Below are positions 8,211 to 15,691 of a stretch of DNA of 42,447 nt, piece after piece. Both the position numbers and the translations under genes were made by a program. Positions within the stretch are counted from its first letter, which is position 1; each line of letters starts with the position of its first letter. This DNA comes from a virus. The stretch spans positions 1-42,447 of the IMG/VR virus record IMGVR_UViG_3300032006_001297. One strand, 5' to 3'. The notes below the pieces were generated by a model, which made no database searches, was not told where the DNA came from, and saw only the letters and a list, made by a program, of their open reading frames with translations.

Positions 8211-9067
8211 TAGAATGCTCCTAATAATATAGTTTGGGCATTAATTCTGCCCGTCAAAATTTGATCTTTAGTTTTCATATCTTTCAATGATTTTTTTAAA
8301 GACCTTTTGTTCAAACCACTCAATGCTTCCATTGGTTTTCTCGCAGTTTTTTGCATTGAAGTTTCTTTGTCAAAATGTTGAATAGTACAACCCTTAACAC
8401 TAAATCCTCTCACCGTATTTTGTGCATAATAAACACCCAGAGTTTTATATCGGGTATTAAAAATCCATAACTCACTAGCACCAATAATTTTTTCTGGATT
8501 GATACTAACAAGCTTGAACTCTGGTGATTCTTTTTGATACTTAAATGTTTTAAGTAATTTTGTCGTTGATACTTCTTTTTTCTTTCTTGGTTTTCTTTGT
8601 GCAGATGCGTTTTTAATAATACGATCTATATCGTCTAAAATCATACCATAAAAATCCATCATTTTTTGAATAGTCTTAGGTTTTAAATGTGACCATGCTT
8701 CTTGAACATAATCATCTTCTTTATTATAAACATCTACCAATTCATTATAAGATTCAAGATATATTTTTCTCATTTTTCTTGCATGAACACTTTTACAACC
8801 AGCCTCTGTAAGTTGTTTATAAAAATCATATTTTAATTTATAATTACTAATAATAAAATCGTCAATTACTCCTTCAATACTTGAAACAAAATCATAAACT
8901 TGATTAGTAATTCTATCTTGAATTGAAATTTTTGGTTTTTCTGGTTTTTCTTCTTTTTTAATTTCTTTCGGTTTACCCTTAGAAGGGTCTACTTTAACAC
9001 CATCAATTATAGGAACGGACCGTGTAACACCATCATCACATAACATCAAATCAAATTCTTTTTTCAT
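8210..9067 (-). CDS. Conserved T4-like marine phage protein, unknown function
   Basis: A 285-residue protein in two parts: a Lys/Glu/Pro-rich linker (residues 30-47) leading to a helical domain (50-160), then a beta-containing C-terminal domain with LVSINPEKIIGASELWIFNTRYKTLGVY-like strands and a basic ending. The phrase pairing IIGASELW with TLGVYYA and GRINAQTILL is one I recall in many cyanophage T4-like genomes, always unnamed. It is a core-type phage gene rather than an accessory one. The ATG at 9067 lies two bases after the upstream stop. Confidence 0.72.
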   Translation of the reverse strand: MKKEFDLMLCDDGVTRSVPIIDGVKVDPSKGKPKEIKKEEKPEKPKISIQDRITNQVYDFVSSIEGVIDDFIISNYKLKYDFYKQLTEAGCKSVHARKMRKIYLESYNELVDVYNKEDDYVQEAWSHLKPKTIQKMMDFYGMILDDIDRIIKNASAQRKPRKKKEVSTTKLLKTFKYQKESPEFKLVSINPEKIIGASELWIFNTRYKTLGVYYAQNTVRGFSVKGCTIQHFDKETSMQKTARKPMEALSGLNKRSLKKSLKDMKTKDQILTGRINAQTILLGAF

Positions 9068-9068
9068 T

Positions 9069-9341
9069 TTATTCTCCTAGAAACATTTTACCGATACCAA
9101 AAACGGCAATTACAATTACAATAACATTTAACATCAGAATGTTTGCACTATTCCTCATATAAGCATTAACTATATGTAATGAAGAACCTGCAATTTGAAT
9201 TAAAAATATTGCAAATACGGAAACAGCATCACCGTACCATGCCATAAGTACATAGATGCTAATAAAACATATTGATCCTATCGTTTCACAAAATAAACGA
9301 AACCTATTATGCTTCCAATCTTCTTTAATCCAACTAATCAT
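9069..9341 (-). CDS. Small inner-membrane protein, three predicted helices
   Basis: A 90-residue protein with hydrophobic segments at about 18-35 (ETIGSICFISIYVLMAW), 39-56 (AVSVFAIFLIQIAGSSL) and 69-86 (LMLNVIVIVIAVFGIG), preceded by a charged MISWIKEDWKHNRFR head. Small proteins of this form occur in marine T4-like phages, but no function is known. The start overlaps the upstream stop by four bases. Confidence 0.65.
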   Translation of the reverse strand: MISWIKEDWKHNRFRLFCETIGSICFISIYVLMAWYGDAVSVFAIFLIQIAGSSLHIVNAYMRNSANILMLNVIVIVIAVFGIGKMFLGE

Positions 9342-9595
9342 AATTTTGCCTTTTCACGTTTAACATCATTTAATAATTTTTTTATATCAGGATGCTGAAC
9401 AATCCCAATACGAAATGCAGAACCCGTTAAGTAATTTGACATAATTCTTAATTTACGTTTATCTTTCCAAGGCTTTGCACCCATAAACTTTCTAAGTTTT
9501 TTAACATTTTCTGCTGGTGTATGTTTCCATGTCCCAACCAAAGATGCTCTTAATGTTTGCCACTCGGGCAATTTAACTATATCTTGTATTGTCAT
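9338..9595 (-). CDS. Conserved small phage protein, unknown
   Basis: An 85-residue basic protein. The segments MTIQDIVKLPEWQTLR, GTWKHTPAENVKKLR and LRIMSNYLTGSAFRIG look like a conserved family of marine myoviruses that I cannot name. It is rich in Lys and Arg and may bind nucleic acid, which is inference only. No clear ribosome site is seen before the ATG at 9595, so coupling with the upstream gene two bases away is likely. Confidence 0.6.
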   Translation of the reverse strand: MTIQDIVKLPEWQTLRASLVGTWKHTPAENVKKLRKFMGAKPWKDKRKLRIMSNYLTGSAFRIGIVQHPDIKKLLNDVKREKAKL

Positions 9596-9596
9596 A

Positions 9597-9887
9597 TTAA
9601 TTATTTGAAATTGTCATTATATAATTTGGACCTTTGACCATCCACTCTGGATATTCAGTCTGATTCATAATTTCGTTTTCATAAATATCGTCTATATTAT
9701 CATCAAGCCATTTTTCGTATTCATGGTCTTGATACTTACCTTTTTCTCTTTCGTAAGCATGTTGTTTTTCCATTTCACGATTATACTTTTCTTCATCAGT
9801 TCCTTCACCTTCTAAAGATGCTAACCATGCTTCAAAATCATATTTATCCATTTCATAATCTTCCCATTCATCTTCCCAAATACTCAT
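9597..9887 (-). CDS. Very acidic small protein, unknown
   Basis: A 96-residue protein dominated by Glu, Asp and Tyr/Trp (MSIWEDEWEDYEMDKYDFEAW), strongly negative overall. Acidic, DNA-mimic-like composition is common among phage inhibitors of host DNA-binding proteins, but there is no recognisable motif to support that. The ATG at 9887 follows an excellent AAGGAGGAAGATT site. Confidence 0.6.
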   Translation of the reverse strand: MSIWEDEWEDYEMDKYDFEAWLASLEGEGTDEEKYNREMEKQHAYEREKGKYQDHEYEKWLDDNIDDIYENEIMNQTEYPEWMVKGPNYIMTISNN

Positions 9888-10120
9888 AATCTTCCTCCTT
9901 GTTTTACTGGTTTGCGTTTAGCAGAAGTACAACGACCGACATATGCACTATAATTTGTATTTTTACTTGCCAGATCATAAAAACTTAAACCAACATTAAT
10001 TAAATTTCTAACTTCTCTGCAATTTGTTTCATTATGAAATTGTAATGTAATTCTTTGTTCTGTCTTTGTCCCGGATGCAGGAAAAAATGTTATTAGAACT
10101 ACTAAAATAAAAGAGGTCAT
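9884..10120 (-). CDS. Small secreted protein, unknown
   Basis: The frame is open further upstream, but the credible start is the ATG at 10120, giving 78 residues with a signal peptide (TSFILVVLITFFPASG). The mature part has two cysteines (TNCREV and GRCTSAKRK) that could pair in the periplasm and a basic tail. The start codon and an AGAGG ribosome-site-like sequence lie in opposite arms of a 12-base-pair hairpin, so translation may be restrained by structure. No family recognised. Confidence 0.55.
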   Translation of the reverse strand: MTSFILVVLITFFPASGTKTEQRITLQFHNETNCREVRNLINVGLSFYDLASKNTNYSAYVGRCTSAKRKPVKQGGRL

Positions 10121-10139
10121 GTTAATACATGGCCTCTTT
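10110..10139 (-). terminator. Hairpin with T-rich tail overlapping a gene start
   Basis: A 12-base-pair stem (10110-10121 with 10128-10139, one G-T pair) closes a six-base loop. Read leftward, the stem is followed by CTTTTATTTTAG, as in an intrinsic terminator. The hairpin also contains the AGAGG site and ATG of the 9884-10120 gene, so it could equally control translation. Its position just before the stop/start junction (10122/10120) fits either role. Confidence 0.55.
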
Positions 10140-10379
10140 ACGCATTTCTCTTTCTGCTTCTCTATCAAGATAAGCTTCCAGATCACCGGGAGTATGAACG
10201 CCACATTCTGCCCAATGATGAATATCATTAGTCAGTAGGCCAATCCACAAATCAGGATTATTATCCATTTCTTTTTGTGATTCGGCGTTAATGGCGTCGA
10301 TATGTTTCACAAGTTTTTCTGCTTGTTCCGCATACCATTCATTATTAGATTCAACCATATAATTTCCATTACCACTCAT
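10122..10379 (-). CDS. Hypothetical phage protein
   Basis: Start placed at the ATG at 10379, which overlaps the upstream stop (TAATG) behind an AAGGAGCAATATA site, giving 85 residues. The protein is acidic and helical (YAEQAEKLVKHIDAINAESQKEMDNN), with WIGLLTNDIHHWAECGVHTPGDLEAYL in the second half. His and Cys are present but no metal motif is evident. Function unknown. Confidence 0.6.
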   Translation of the reverse strand: MSGNGNYMVESNNEWYAEQAEKLVKHIDAINAESQKEMDNNPDLWIGLLTNDIHHWAECGVHTPGDLEAYLDREAEREMRKEAMY

Positions 10380-10834
10380 TATATTGCTCCTTCCCATTTA
10401 ATTTTATAATTTGGATATTCAGTCGAAACATAACCATCCGTAGAATATGTAAAATCACGTTCAAGATTTAAATTAACACCAAGTAGAATATTTCCTCTGG
10501 AGAAATTTCTTGCAGGACTTACATAACTATCTGCTTTTAAAATATCACCCTCAATAAAATAATTTCCTGACTTTAAACATTTAACAGTATTATCTTCTTT
10601 GACAACGAAACCCCAAATAGAATTACCAGTATAAATTTTAATATATTTTTTACCTTCTTCTATGCGAATAGAATGAAGAAATTTTTTAGATGCTAGAATA
10701 AAATCTTCTTCCGACATATCCGGGCTCATGCTTTTCATTGCTTGACGATACCAGTTAATATAATCAGTTTTAATATCAAAGATTAAATCATCAACTGCTA
10801 CTGTAAGTGTTTTAGTTAATTCGGTCGTTTTCAT
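10379..10834 (-). CDS. Hypothetical protein, first gene of the leftmost unit
   Basis: A 151-residue protein with a helical N-terminal half (to about 60) and a beta-rich C-terminal half (SIRIEEGKKYIKIYTGNSIWGFVVKEDNTVKCLKSGN...), ending with YKIKWEGAI. The pattern ILKADSYVSPARNFSRGNIL is suggestive of a conserved phage family, but I cannot name it. It has a good promoter and an AAGGA ribosome site, so it is probably made early and abundantly. Confidence 0.65.
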   Translation of the reverse strand: MKTTELTKTLTVAVDDLIFDIKTDYINWYRQAMKSMSPDMSEEDFILASKKFLHSIRIEEGKKYIKIYTGNSIWGFVVKEDNTVKCLKSGNYFIEGDILKADSYVSPARNFSRGNILLGVNLNLERDFTYSTDGYVSTEYPNYKIKWEGAI

Positions 10835-10870
10835 AATTTATTTATCCTTATTCTCATTAATGTTATCTCT

Positions 10871-10899
10871 ATTATAAGGAAAATAAGCATAAAGGTCAA
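10871..10899 (-). promoter_or_regulatory. Sigma70-like promoter, unit 4
   Basis: Read leftward, TTGACC (10899-10894), a 17-base spacer and TATAAT (10876-10871) form a near-perfect bacterial promoter. Transcription would begin about 30 bases before the ATG at 10834. The -35 is preceded by CC, giving the CCTTG seen at three other promoters in the window. Confidence 0.8.
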
Positions 10900-10930
10900 G
10901 GAAAAAACGACCTCGTAAGTCATTGAAAAC

Positions 10931-10962
10931 AAAGAGTTTATTTAAAAAACCTGTAACTCTTT
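10931..10962 (-). terminator. Possible weak terminator after GAPDH
   Basis: AAAGAGTT (10962-10955) can pair with AACTCTTT (10938-10931) across a 16-base loop, followed leftward by GTTTTC. The stem is AT-rich and the loop is long, so termination would be inefficient. It lies between the GAPDH stop and the unit 4 promoter, where a terminator is expected. Confidence 0.35.
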
Positions 10963-10996
10963 ATTTTATATGGAGTTAGAACTCTTTATTTTATAT
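10955..10996. repeat. 17-base direct repeat at the GAPDH 3' end
   Basis: The 17-base sequence aactctttattttatat occurs at 10955-10971 and again at 10980-10996, a period of 25. The second copy includes the last codons of the GAPDH gene. This looks like a short tandem duplication of the gene end and its flank. Confidence 0.7.
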
Positions 10997-12022
10997 AGTT
11001 TTAGAGGTATTTTTCTTTTTATTTAGGAAATCAAGCAAATCTAGCACTCTGCAACAATAACCATGCTCATTATCATACCATGCAAGGAGTTTAATAAATC
11101 TTTTATTTAGGACATTAGTTGATAGGCAATCTATTACTGCCGAATAAGTGTTACCGATATAATCAACTGAAACTAATGGTTCGCATGAGACATCAATAAT
11201 ACCTTTCATTTTACCTTTGCCTTCTTTAATAAAAAGTTCATGTAGAGTTTCTATATCAACATCTTTTTGCACTTCAATTGAAATATCTAATAATGAAACA
11301 TCTGGAACTGGTACTCGGATTGCTTGTCCATCTAACTTACCATCTAATTCTGGTATAACAAACCCAACACTTTTTGCGGCACCAGTTGTAGTTGGAATCA
11401 TAGATATAGTTGCTGCTCGTGCTCTTCGTAAATCTGGATGTGAGGAATCTAATAAAGTTTGCCCCATTGTGAAGGAATGAATAGTAGTAATAAAACCCTG
11501 TTTAATTCCATAATTATTTTGTAATACTTTTAATATAGGTGTTAAACAAGTAGTAGTACATGATGATGAAGAAATAATGTTATGCTCTTTAATTTTATAA
11601 TCTGTTTCATTAACACCATATACTAATGTTGCATCAACATCTTTTGCTGGTGATGTTACAATTACATTCTTTGCACCAGCTTCTAAGTGTTGTTCTAAAT
11701 CATGTTTGTTTGTAAACTTACCAGTAGTATCAATAACAAAATCAACTTCCAATTCTCCCCAAGGAAGTTTTGCAGGTGACTTTCTATCAAAATTTGGTAT
11801 CGTATGACCATTAATAATTAGATTATCTAATTCATAAGAAACTTCGCCACCAAAATGACCATAAATAGAATCATATTTAAAAAGATGAGCCCGAACATCA
11901 ACTGTCGTTCTTGCATTAATACCAACAATATTATATTTTGGATTATTAATTAAATCACGAACTAATGATCTGCCAATTCTACCAAAACCATTAAACGCTA
12001 TGTTTATCTTTTTCTCTACCAT
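10991..12022 (-). CDS. gap: Glyceraldehyde-3-phosphate dehydrogenase-like enzyme
   Basis: The 343-residue protein covers the whole family length. NGFGRIGR (11-18) is the dinucleotide-binding loop, SSSSCTTTC carries the catalytic Cys155, TTIHSFTMGQ carries His182, HPDLRRARAA and IPTTTGAAKSVG form the phosphate-binding region, and WYDNEHGY ends the domain. It would interconvert glyceraldehyde-3-phosphate and 1,3-bisphosphoglycerate. Two departures stand out: the NAD-selective Asp that normally follows Asn after the second strand is Ala37, followed by Arg38, which favours NADP; and the usual AYTNDQ is SFTMGQ. GAGGTGG precedes the ATG at 12022. An erythrose-4-phosphate dehydrogenase activity cannot be excluded. 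The gene closes the nucleotide-metabolism unit. Confidence 0.9.
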   Translation of the reverse strand: MVEKKINIAFNGFGRIGRSLVRDLINNPKYNIVGINARTTVDVRAHLFKYDSIYGHFGGEVSYELDNLIINGHTIPNFDRKSPAKLPWGELEVDFVIDTTGKFTNKHDLEQHLEAGAKNVIVTSPAKDVDATLVYGVNETDYKIKEHNIISSSSCTTTCLTPILKVLQNNYGIKQGFITTIHSFTMGQTLLDSSHPDLRRARAATISMIPTTTGAAKSVGFVIPELDGKLDGQAIRVPVPDVSLLDISIEVQKDVDIETLHELFIKEGKGKMKGIIDVSCEPLVSVDYIGNTYSAVIDCLSTNVLNKRFIKLLAWYDNEHGYCCRVLDLLDFLNKKKNTSKTI

Positions 12023-12545
12023 TCTTCCACCTCACTTCAAGCTTGTCTTTATGTATATTAAAAAAATAATTCATTTCAGTAAACCAATAATTTCTGTACT
12101 TCGCACCATATGGTAAATTTGCTGATATATTACTATGAACATAAGGATCATATATGTTACTATTAAATAAAACATATGTTCCTTTTCTTGTAATCTTAAT
12201 AAATAATAACCATAAATCATCATCCGATGTAACATCATGCTCAACTTGCTCTATCCAATTATCCAGTTGTGCTATTGTAGTTTTAGCTAACAATAAATGA
12301 AATGGAAAATCTGCATAATTTTTACATTCAGCAAGAAAATAAGGAAAATTCCGAGGTGGTATTATATCTCCTCTAGATAATTTTATTTGTTCTTCTGTAA
12401 GATAATCTCGTCTGTATTCATTCTTTCCACCAACATAAGCACCACTATTAGGTACTCTTATGAATGAATCACGATATAACCCTGATAAGAAGTTACAAAC
12501 ATCCCGTTCCCAACTTTTGCCTTTTGTTTTTGATTTACTTTTCAT
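11991..12545 (-). CDS. PD-(D/E)XK endonuclease, probable resolvase-like
   Basis: A 184-residue protein with the nuclease pattern: Glu in KGKSWERDVCNFL, Asp in SRGDIIPP, and FLAECKNY as the E-x-K strand. The RVPNSGAYVGGKN loop between them resembles archaeal Hjc-type and phage Holliday-junction resolvases. It could take the branch-resolving role played by endonuclease VII in T4, which is inference. The start overlaps the upstream zinc-ribbon stop and the end overlaps the GAPDH start by 32 bases. Confidence 0.75.
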   Translation of the reverse strand: MKSKSKTKGKSWERDVCNFLSGLYRDSFIRVPNSGAYVGGKNEYRRDYLTEEQIKLSRGDIIPPRNFPYFLAECKNYADFPFHLLLAKTTIAQLDNWIEQVEHDVTSDDDLWLLFIKITRKGTYVLFNSNIYDPYVHSNISANLPYGAKYRNYWFTEMNYFFNIHKDKLEVRWKNGREKDKHSV

Positions 12546-12733
12546 TAATCACCAAAAGGATAGTTATCATCATCAAAAGTATAATCATCATCATCTTCAT
12601 CCTCTACATATACGGGTGATGCACAAAATGGACAAAATTTTGGTGTCATTTCATCACTTTCACATTCCATAACAAAAGTATGACCACATTCATGGCATTG
12701 AAATCTTTTTAAAATTTCATCTTCCTCTTCCAT
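12545..12733 (-). CDS. Small zinc-ribbon protein with acidic tail
   Basis: A 62-residue protein with FQCHECGHTF and KFCPFCASPVYV, two C-x2-C knuckles typical of a zinc ribbon, followed by a run of Asp/Glu. AGGAG precedes the ATG. It lies between ribonucleotide reductase and the nuclease. Function unknown; such mini-ribbons often act as adaptors to nucleic acid or polymerase. Confidence 0.7.
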   Translation of the reverse strand: MEEEDEILKRFQCHECGHTFVMECESDEMTPKFCPFCASPVYVEDEDDDDYTFDDDNYPFGD

Positions 12734-12741
12734 TTATTCTC

Positions 12742-14643
12742 CTATTTAATGTCAACTACTTCACACTTATCACCAGTACAAGCATATTCTTGTGAGCCTC
12801 TTGTATTATCATGTATCTCATACTTAGACAATTCATTCCAATCAATATCTTTAGGCATTTTTTTCAACATATCTAAATATTCTTGTTCTGAGCATTCTTG
12901 ATAAGGTGCCTGTTTGTAAGAATGATCTGAATAAGGTAAAAAAGAAATTCCGGAAATCATATCAAAATTCTTGTAGGCCCATGCACCAACTTCAATCCAC
13001 TCCTCCTCCTTTACGGTTATGGTAACAGATGGTTTATGTTCACACCAATACTCTTGATACAATTTCCAGAACTCTAATTGTTCGATAGCAGTTTTATCGT
13101 TTCTACAAATTGCAGTTTTAGATGTTTTAATCGGAAAAGAAAACACCCATGTATGTTCTGGTTTTGTTACATCTGATTCATATGGGATACCCTTTTCAAC
13201 TAAAAATTGACAAAGAGGATCTTTTTTATCTCCTCTTACTGTTCTTATGTAAAATAAAGAATGTCTTGCATGAATACCAGAAGCTGCGTCTACCAGTTGT
13301 GAAACAGTACCAGAGGGTTTAACACAAGTAATTGCTGCTGAATGTTCAACACCAACTTGTTTGGAAATTTTTTTATTTGTTTCAATTGCAACTTTTTTCA
13401 ATCCTTCTAAAAGTTCTGGTAATTTACTTCTAGTTCCGTTCGTATAAGTGTTATCCATTATACCAGTTAAAGATACACCAAGTAATGCTTCTTCCTCACA
13501 ATTAGATTTCCATTCTTTAGATAAATAACGAAAATCAGTTAATGTTGCTTGCCAAGTTCCAAGTATAGTTGCAAGTCTTACTTTTTCTATGAGAGTTGCA
13601 GGATCATCATTTGGTCTAATAACAACTTCTGTTAAATTACAAAATTCTTTATCTCTTAAAATAATTTCACTACACGGATTTGTTCCGAAATTATAATTTA
13701 TGTCTCTACGATCACCAAGTTTTTCGACTTGTTTCTTTGCTGCCGCACGATTAAATATACCACGTTCACCAGATTTAGATTCAATTAAAGACATCCATTC
13801 CTTCAAGAAAATATTAACATCTGGTTTTTCTGTATATACAACAGAATTATTTGACAATGCACGTTGAGTATTATCCAACCACCATTGACCAGACTTTGCC
13901 TTTCTCATTCTTTCATCTGTAAGATTAGACAAAGAAATTAATGCTGATCTACGAACACCACCCACTACGACTATCTCAGCAATCTTACACATTAAATCAT
14001 GGCATTCAATAGAAGATAACTTTCTTCCTTTTGCACCTTGAAAAATCTCTACTGTAAAATTAAACAAATTATCTAATGGGGTAGGTCCTGATGATCTTCC
14101 TCCAAATGTTTTTAATCTTTCTCCTGCAGGCCTAACTTTTGACATATCCCATTTCGGTATTTGTCCTGCATATAACATTTGTACTAATTCTTTATAGGCC
14201 TTTGCCCAACCGATCTTTGAATCCGCAACTACAATAGTTGTATCTGTGTCAAATAATTCATCAGGGACTTCAGGTAATTTCTCAACTTCTCTGCGTTCAA
14301 CAGAAAATCCTACACCAGTTCCACACATTAAAATAAATAAACATTCATCAAATGCCCTTGTCTTATTTACTGCCAAATATGCACAATTATAGCCTGCAAC
14401 ATTATCACGTTCTAATGCCTCACCAGCAGTCATTAATGATCTCATAGAAGGCATAATTTCCATATTAAATACTGCTTCTTCTAATTCTTTTCTTTGTTCT
14501 TTTATTCCTTTACGACCTTTTAAATGTTTTTCAAAAAAGTCAAAATATCTCTTTACAGTTTCTTCCCAAGTTTCTCTCCGGTTGTTATCTTCCAGCCACC
14601 TTGCATATCTGCTTTTATGTATAAATTGTTGGTATATGTCCAT
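12742..14643 (-). CDS. nrdJ: Adenosylcobalamin-dependent (class II) ribonucleotide reductase, monomeric type
   Basis: The 633-residue protein has the features of the monomeric class II reductase, as found in Lactobacillus and in cyanophages. YNCAYLAV gives the N-terminal active-site Cys, TNPCSEIILRDKEFC gives the Cys-x10-Cys pair with the radical-bearing residue, VKPSGTVSQL is the substrate loop, and CTGDKCEVVDIK is the C-terminal redox pair. The enzyme makes deoxynucleotides with no oxygen requirement but needs vitamin B12 from the host. It sits one base downstream of ThyX, so dNTP supply genes are coupled. A GGAGAAATT site lies 10-15 bases before the ATG. Confidence 0.92.
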   Translation of the reverse strand: MDIYQQFIHKSRYARWLEDNNRRETWEETVKRYFDFFEKHLKGRKGIKEQRKELEEAVFNMEIMPSMRSLMTAGEALERDNVAGYNCAYLAVNKTRAFDECLFILMCGTGVGFSVERREVEKLPEVPDELFDTDTTIVVADSKIGWAKAYKELVQMLYAGQIPKWDMSKVRPAGERLKTFGGRSSGPTPLDNLFNFTVEIFQGAKGRKLSSIECHDLMCKIAEIVVVGGVRRSALISLSNLTDERMRKAKSGQWWLDNTQRALSNNSVVYTEKPDVNIFLKEWMSLIESKSGERGIFNRAAAKKQVEKLGDRRDINYNFGTNPCSEIILRDKEFCNLTEVVIRPNDDPATLIEKVRLATILGTWQATLTDFRYLSKEWKSNCEEEALLGVSLTGIMDNTYTNGTRSKLPELLEGLKKVAIETNKKISKQVGVEHSAAITCVKPSGTVSQLVDAASGIHARHSLFYIRTVRGDKKDPLCQFLVEKGIPYESDVTKPEHTWVFSFPIKTSKTAICRNDKTAIEQLEFWKLYQEYWCEHKPSVTITVKEEEWIEVGAWAYKNFDMISGISFLPYSDHSYKQAPYQECSEQEYLDMLKKMPKDIDWNELSKYEIHDNTRGSQEYACTGDKCEVVDIK

Positions 14644-15528
14644 TTATTTTAATTTCTCCTTTAACTCTTTCCATTCACGTTTACTCATTCCAAAGTCTAT
14701 ATCTTCTGCTTGACTAATTCTATCTATATAACTTAATATATTATCACAAAATCCAGATGAATGTTGTTGCAAAGGAAAATGATTAAATACATATTCCAAA
14801 ACATTCTTTTCAAGTCTGCTTAATGTAACACTATCTAAAAGATAATCTTCAAAGGCTTCAGCAGCAATCGGGAAATGAGGTTTCACCATTTCAAACATTG
14901 GTTTTGCATAATCTTGTATTTCTTTTTGTGCGTGATCGTCCATTCTTAATTTACAAAAATGAAAAAAATTATGTAAATCCATTTTCCAGTAACACTCCGT
15001 ATAATTAGATACTGGTAAAATAGTTCTAGATAATTCCCTAGATAAACCACCATGACTTATTGTTTCATTACCAATTAAAAGTTTATAACTATTTACAGCC
15101 TTTTGAGTAATATCATAAATTATTTGTTTATATTTTGTTTTCCAAGATTTTGAAAGTTCTCCTCCACGACCTTGTTTATTTGTAACTGACTGTGGTTGAA
15201 TATAATCTTCTTCTGGAATATAACAATCGTCTGACATAATTGAATATCTACCAGAGTATTCATTTAACTTTGCTGTTCGGTGTCTCACTAATTGTCGCAT
15301 TACAAATATTGGAAGTTTCAAATGAAACTTTACTGAAGCCATTTCAAGAGGGCTAGTATGTTTATGTCTTACCAAGTAACGGATTAAATTTCTATTATCA
15401 GATATTGACCGTGTTCCTTTACCATAACTCACACGGGCCGCATCTGCAATATCACCATCATTTCCCATAATATCAACTAGTCTTACAAAACCATGCTCAT
15501 GTACTTTTCTTGTCTCTATTTCCATCAT
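14644..15528 (-). CDS. thyX: FAD-dependent thymidylate synthase
   Basis: ThyX methylates dUMP to dTMP using FAD, NADPH and methylene-tetrahydrofolate. The signature RHRTAKLNEYSGRY fits the RHRx7S motif, with Lys in place of the usual Ser after RHRTA. YLVRHKHTSPLEMA and SRELSRTILPVSNYTECYW are further family segments. The ATG at 15528 is chosen because a GAGG site lies six bases ahead; ATGs at 15534 and 15525 are alternatives. This gives 294 residues. The start overlaps the preceding small gene by 32 bases. With dCMP deaminase and NrdJ it forms a complete route to dTMP. Confidence 0.92.
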   Translation of the reverse strand: MMEIETRKVHEHGFVRLVDIMGNDGDIADAARVSYGKGTRSISDNRNLIRYLVRHKHTSPLEMASVKFHLKLPIFVMRQLVRHRTAKLNEYSGRYSIMSDDCYIPEEDYIQPQSVTNKQGRGGELSKSWKTKYKQIIYDITQKAVNSYKLLIGNETISHGGLSRELSRTILPVSNYTECYWKMDLHNFFHFCKLRMDDHAQKEIQDYAKPMFEMVKPHFPIAAEAFEDYLLDSVTLSRLEKNVLEYVFNHFPLQQHSSGFCDNILSYIDRISQAEDIDFGMSKREWKELKEKLK

Positions 15529-15682
15529 CAACATCCTCACCAAATATTGCTATCTTTACATCCCTATATGTTTTTCGTCTTTCTAGTAATAAAGGATTTT
15601 GTGTATCTTTATAATGTTCAATCATTTCATTTAAATATTCTTTAATTTCTCCAAAACCTTCTGTGGTATTTGCCTTTAACAT
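15497..15682 (-). CDS. Hypothetical small protein
   Basis: A 61-residue, mostly helical protein with a strong AGGAGGCAG ribosome site ahead of its ATG. The segment GFGEIKEYLNEMIEHYKDTQNPLLLERRKTYRD contains regular charged heptads. It lies between the primase and ThyX genes. No family recognised. Confidence 0.6.
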   Translation of the reverse strand: MLKANTTEGFGEIKEYLNEMIEHYKDTQNPLLLERRKTYRDVKIAIFGEDVDDGNRDKKST

Positions 15683-15691
15683 CTCTGCCTC

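Noticed and set aside
10973-10984. Small inverted repeat gagttagaactc near the GAPDH end
   Set aside because: A five-base stem with a two-base loop is too small to be a credible terminator on its own.
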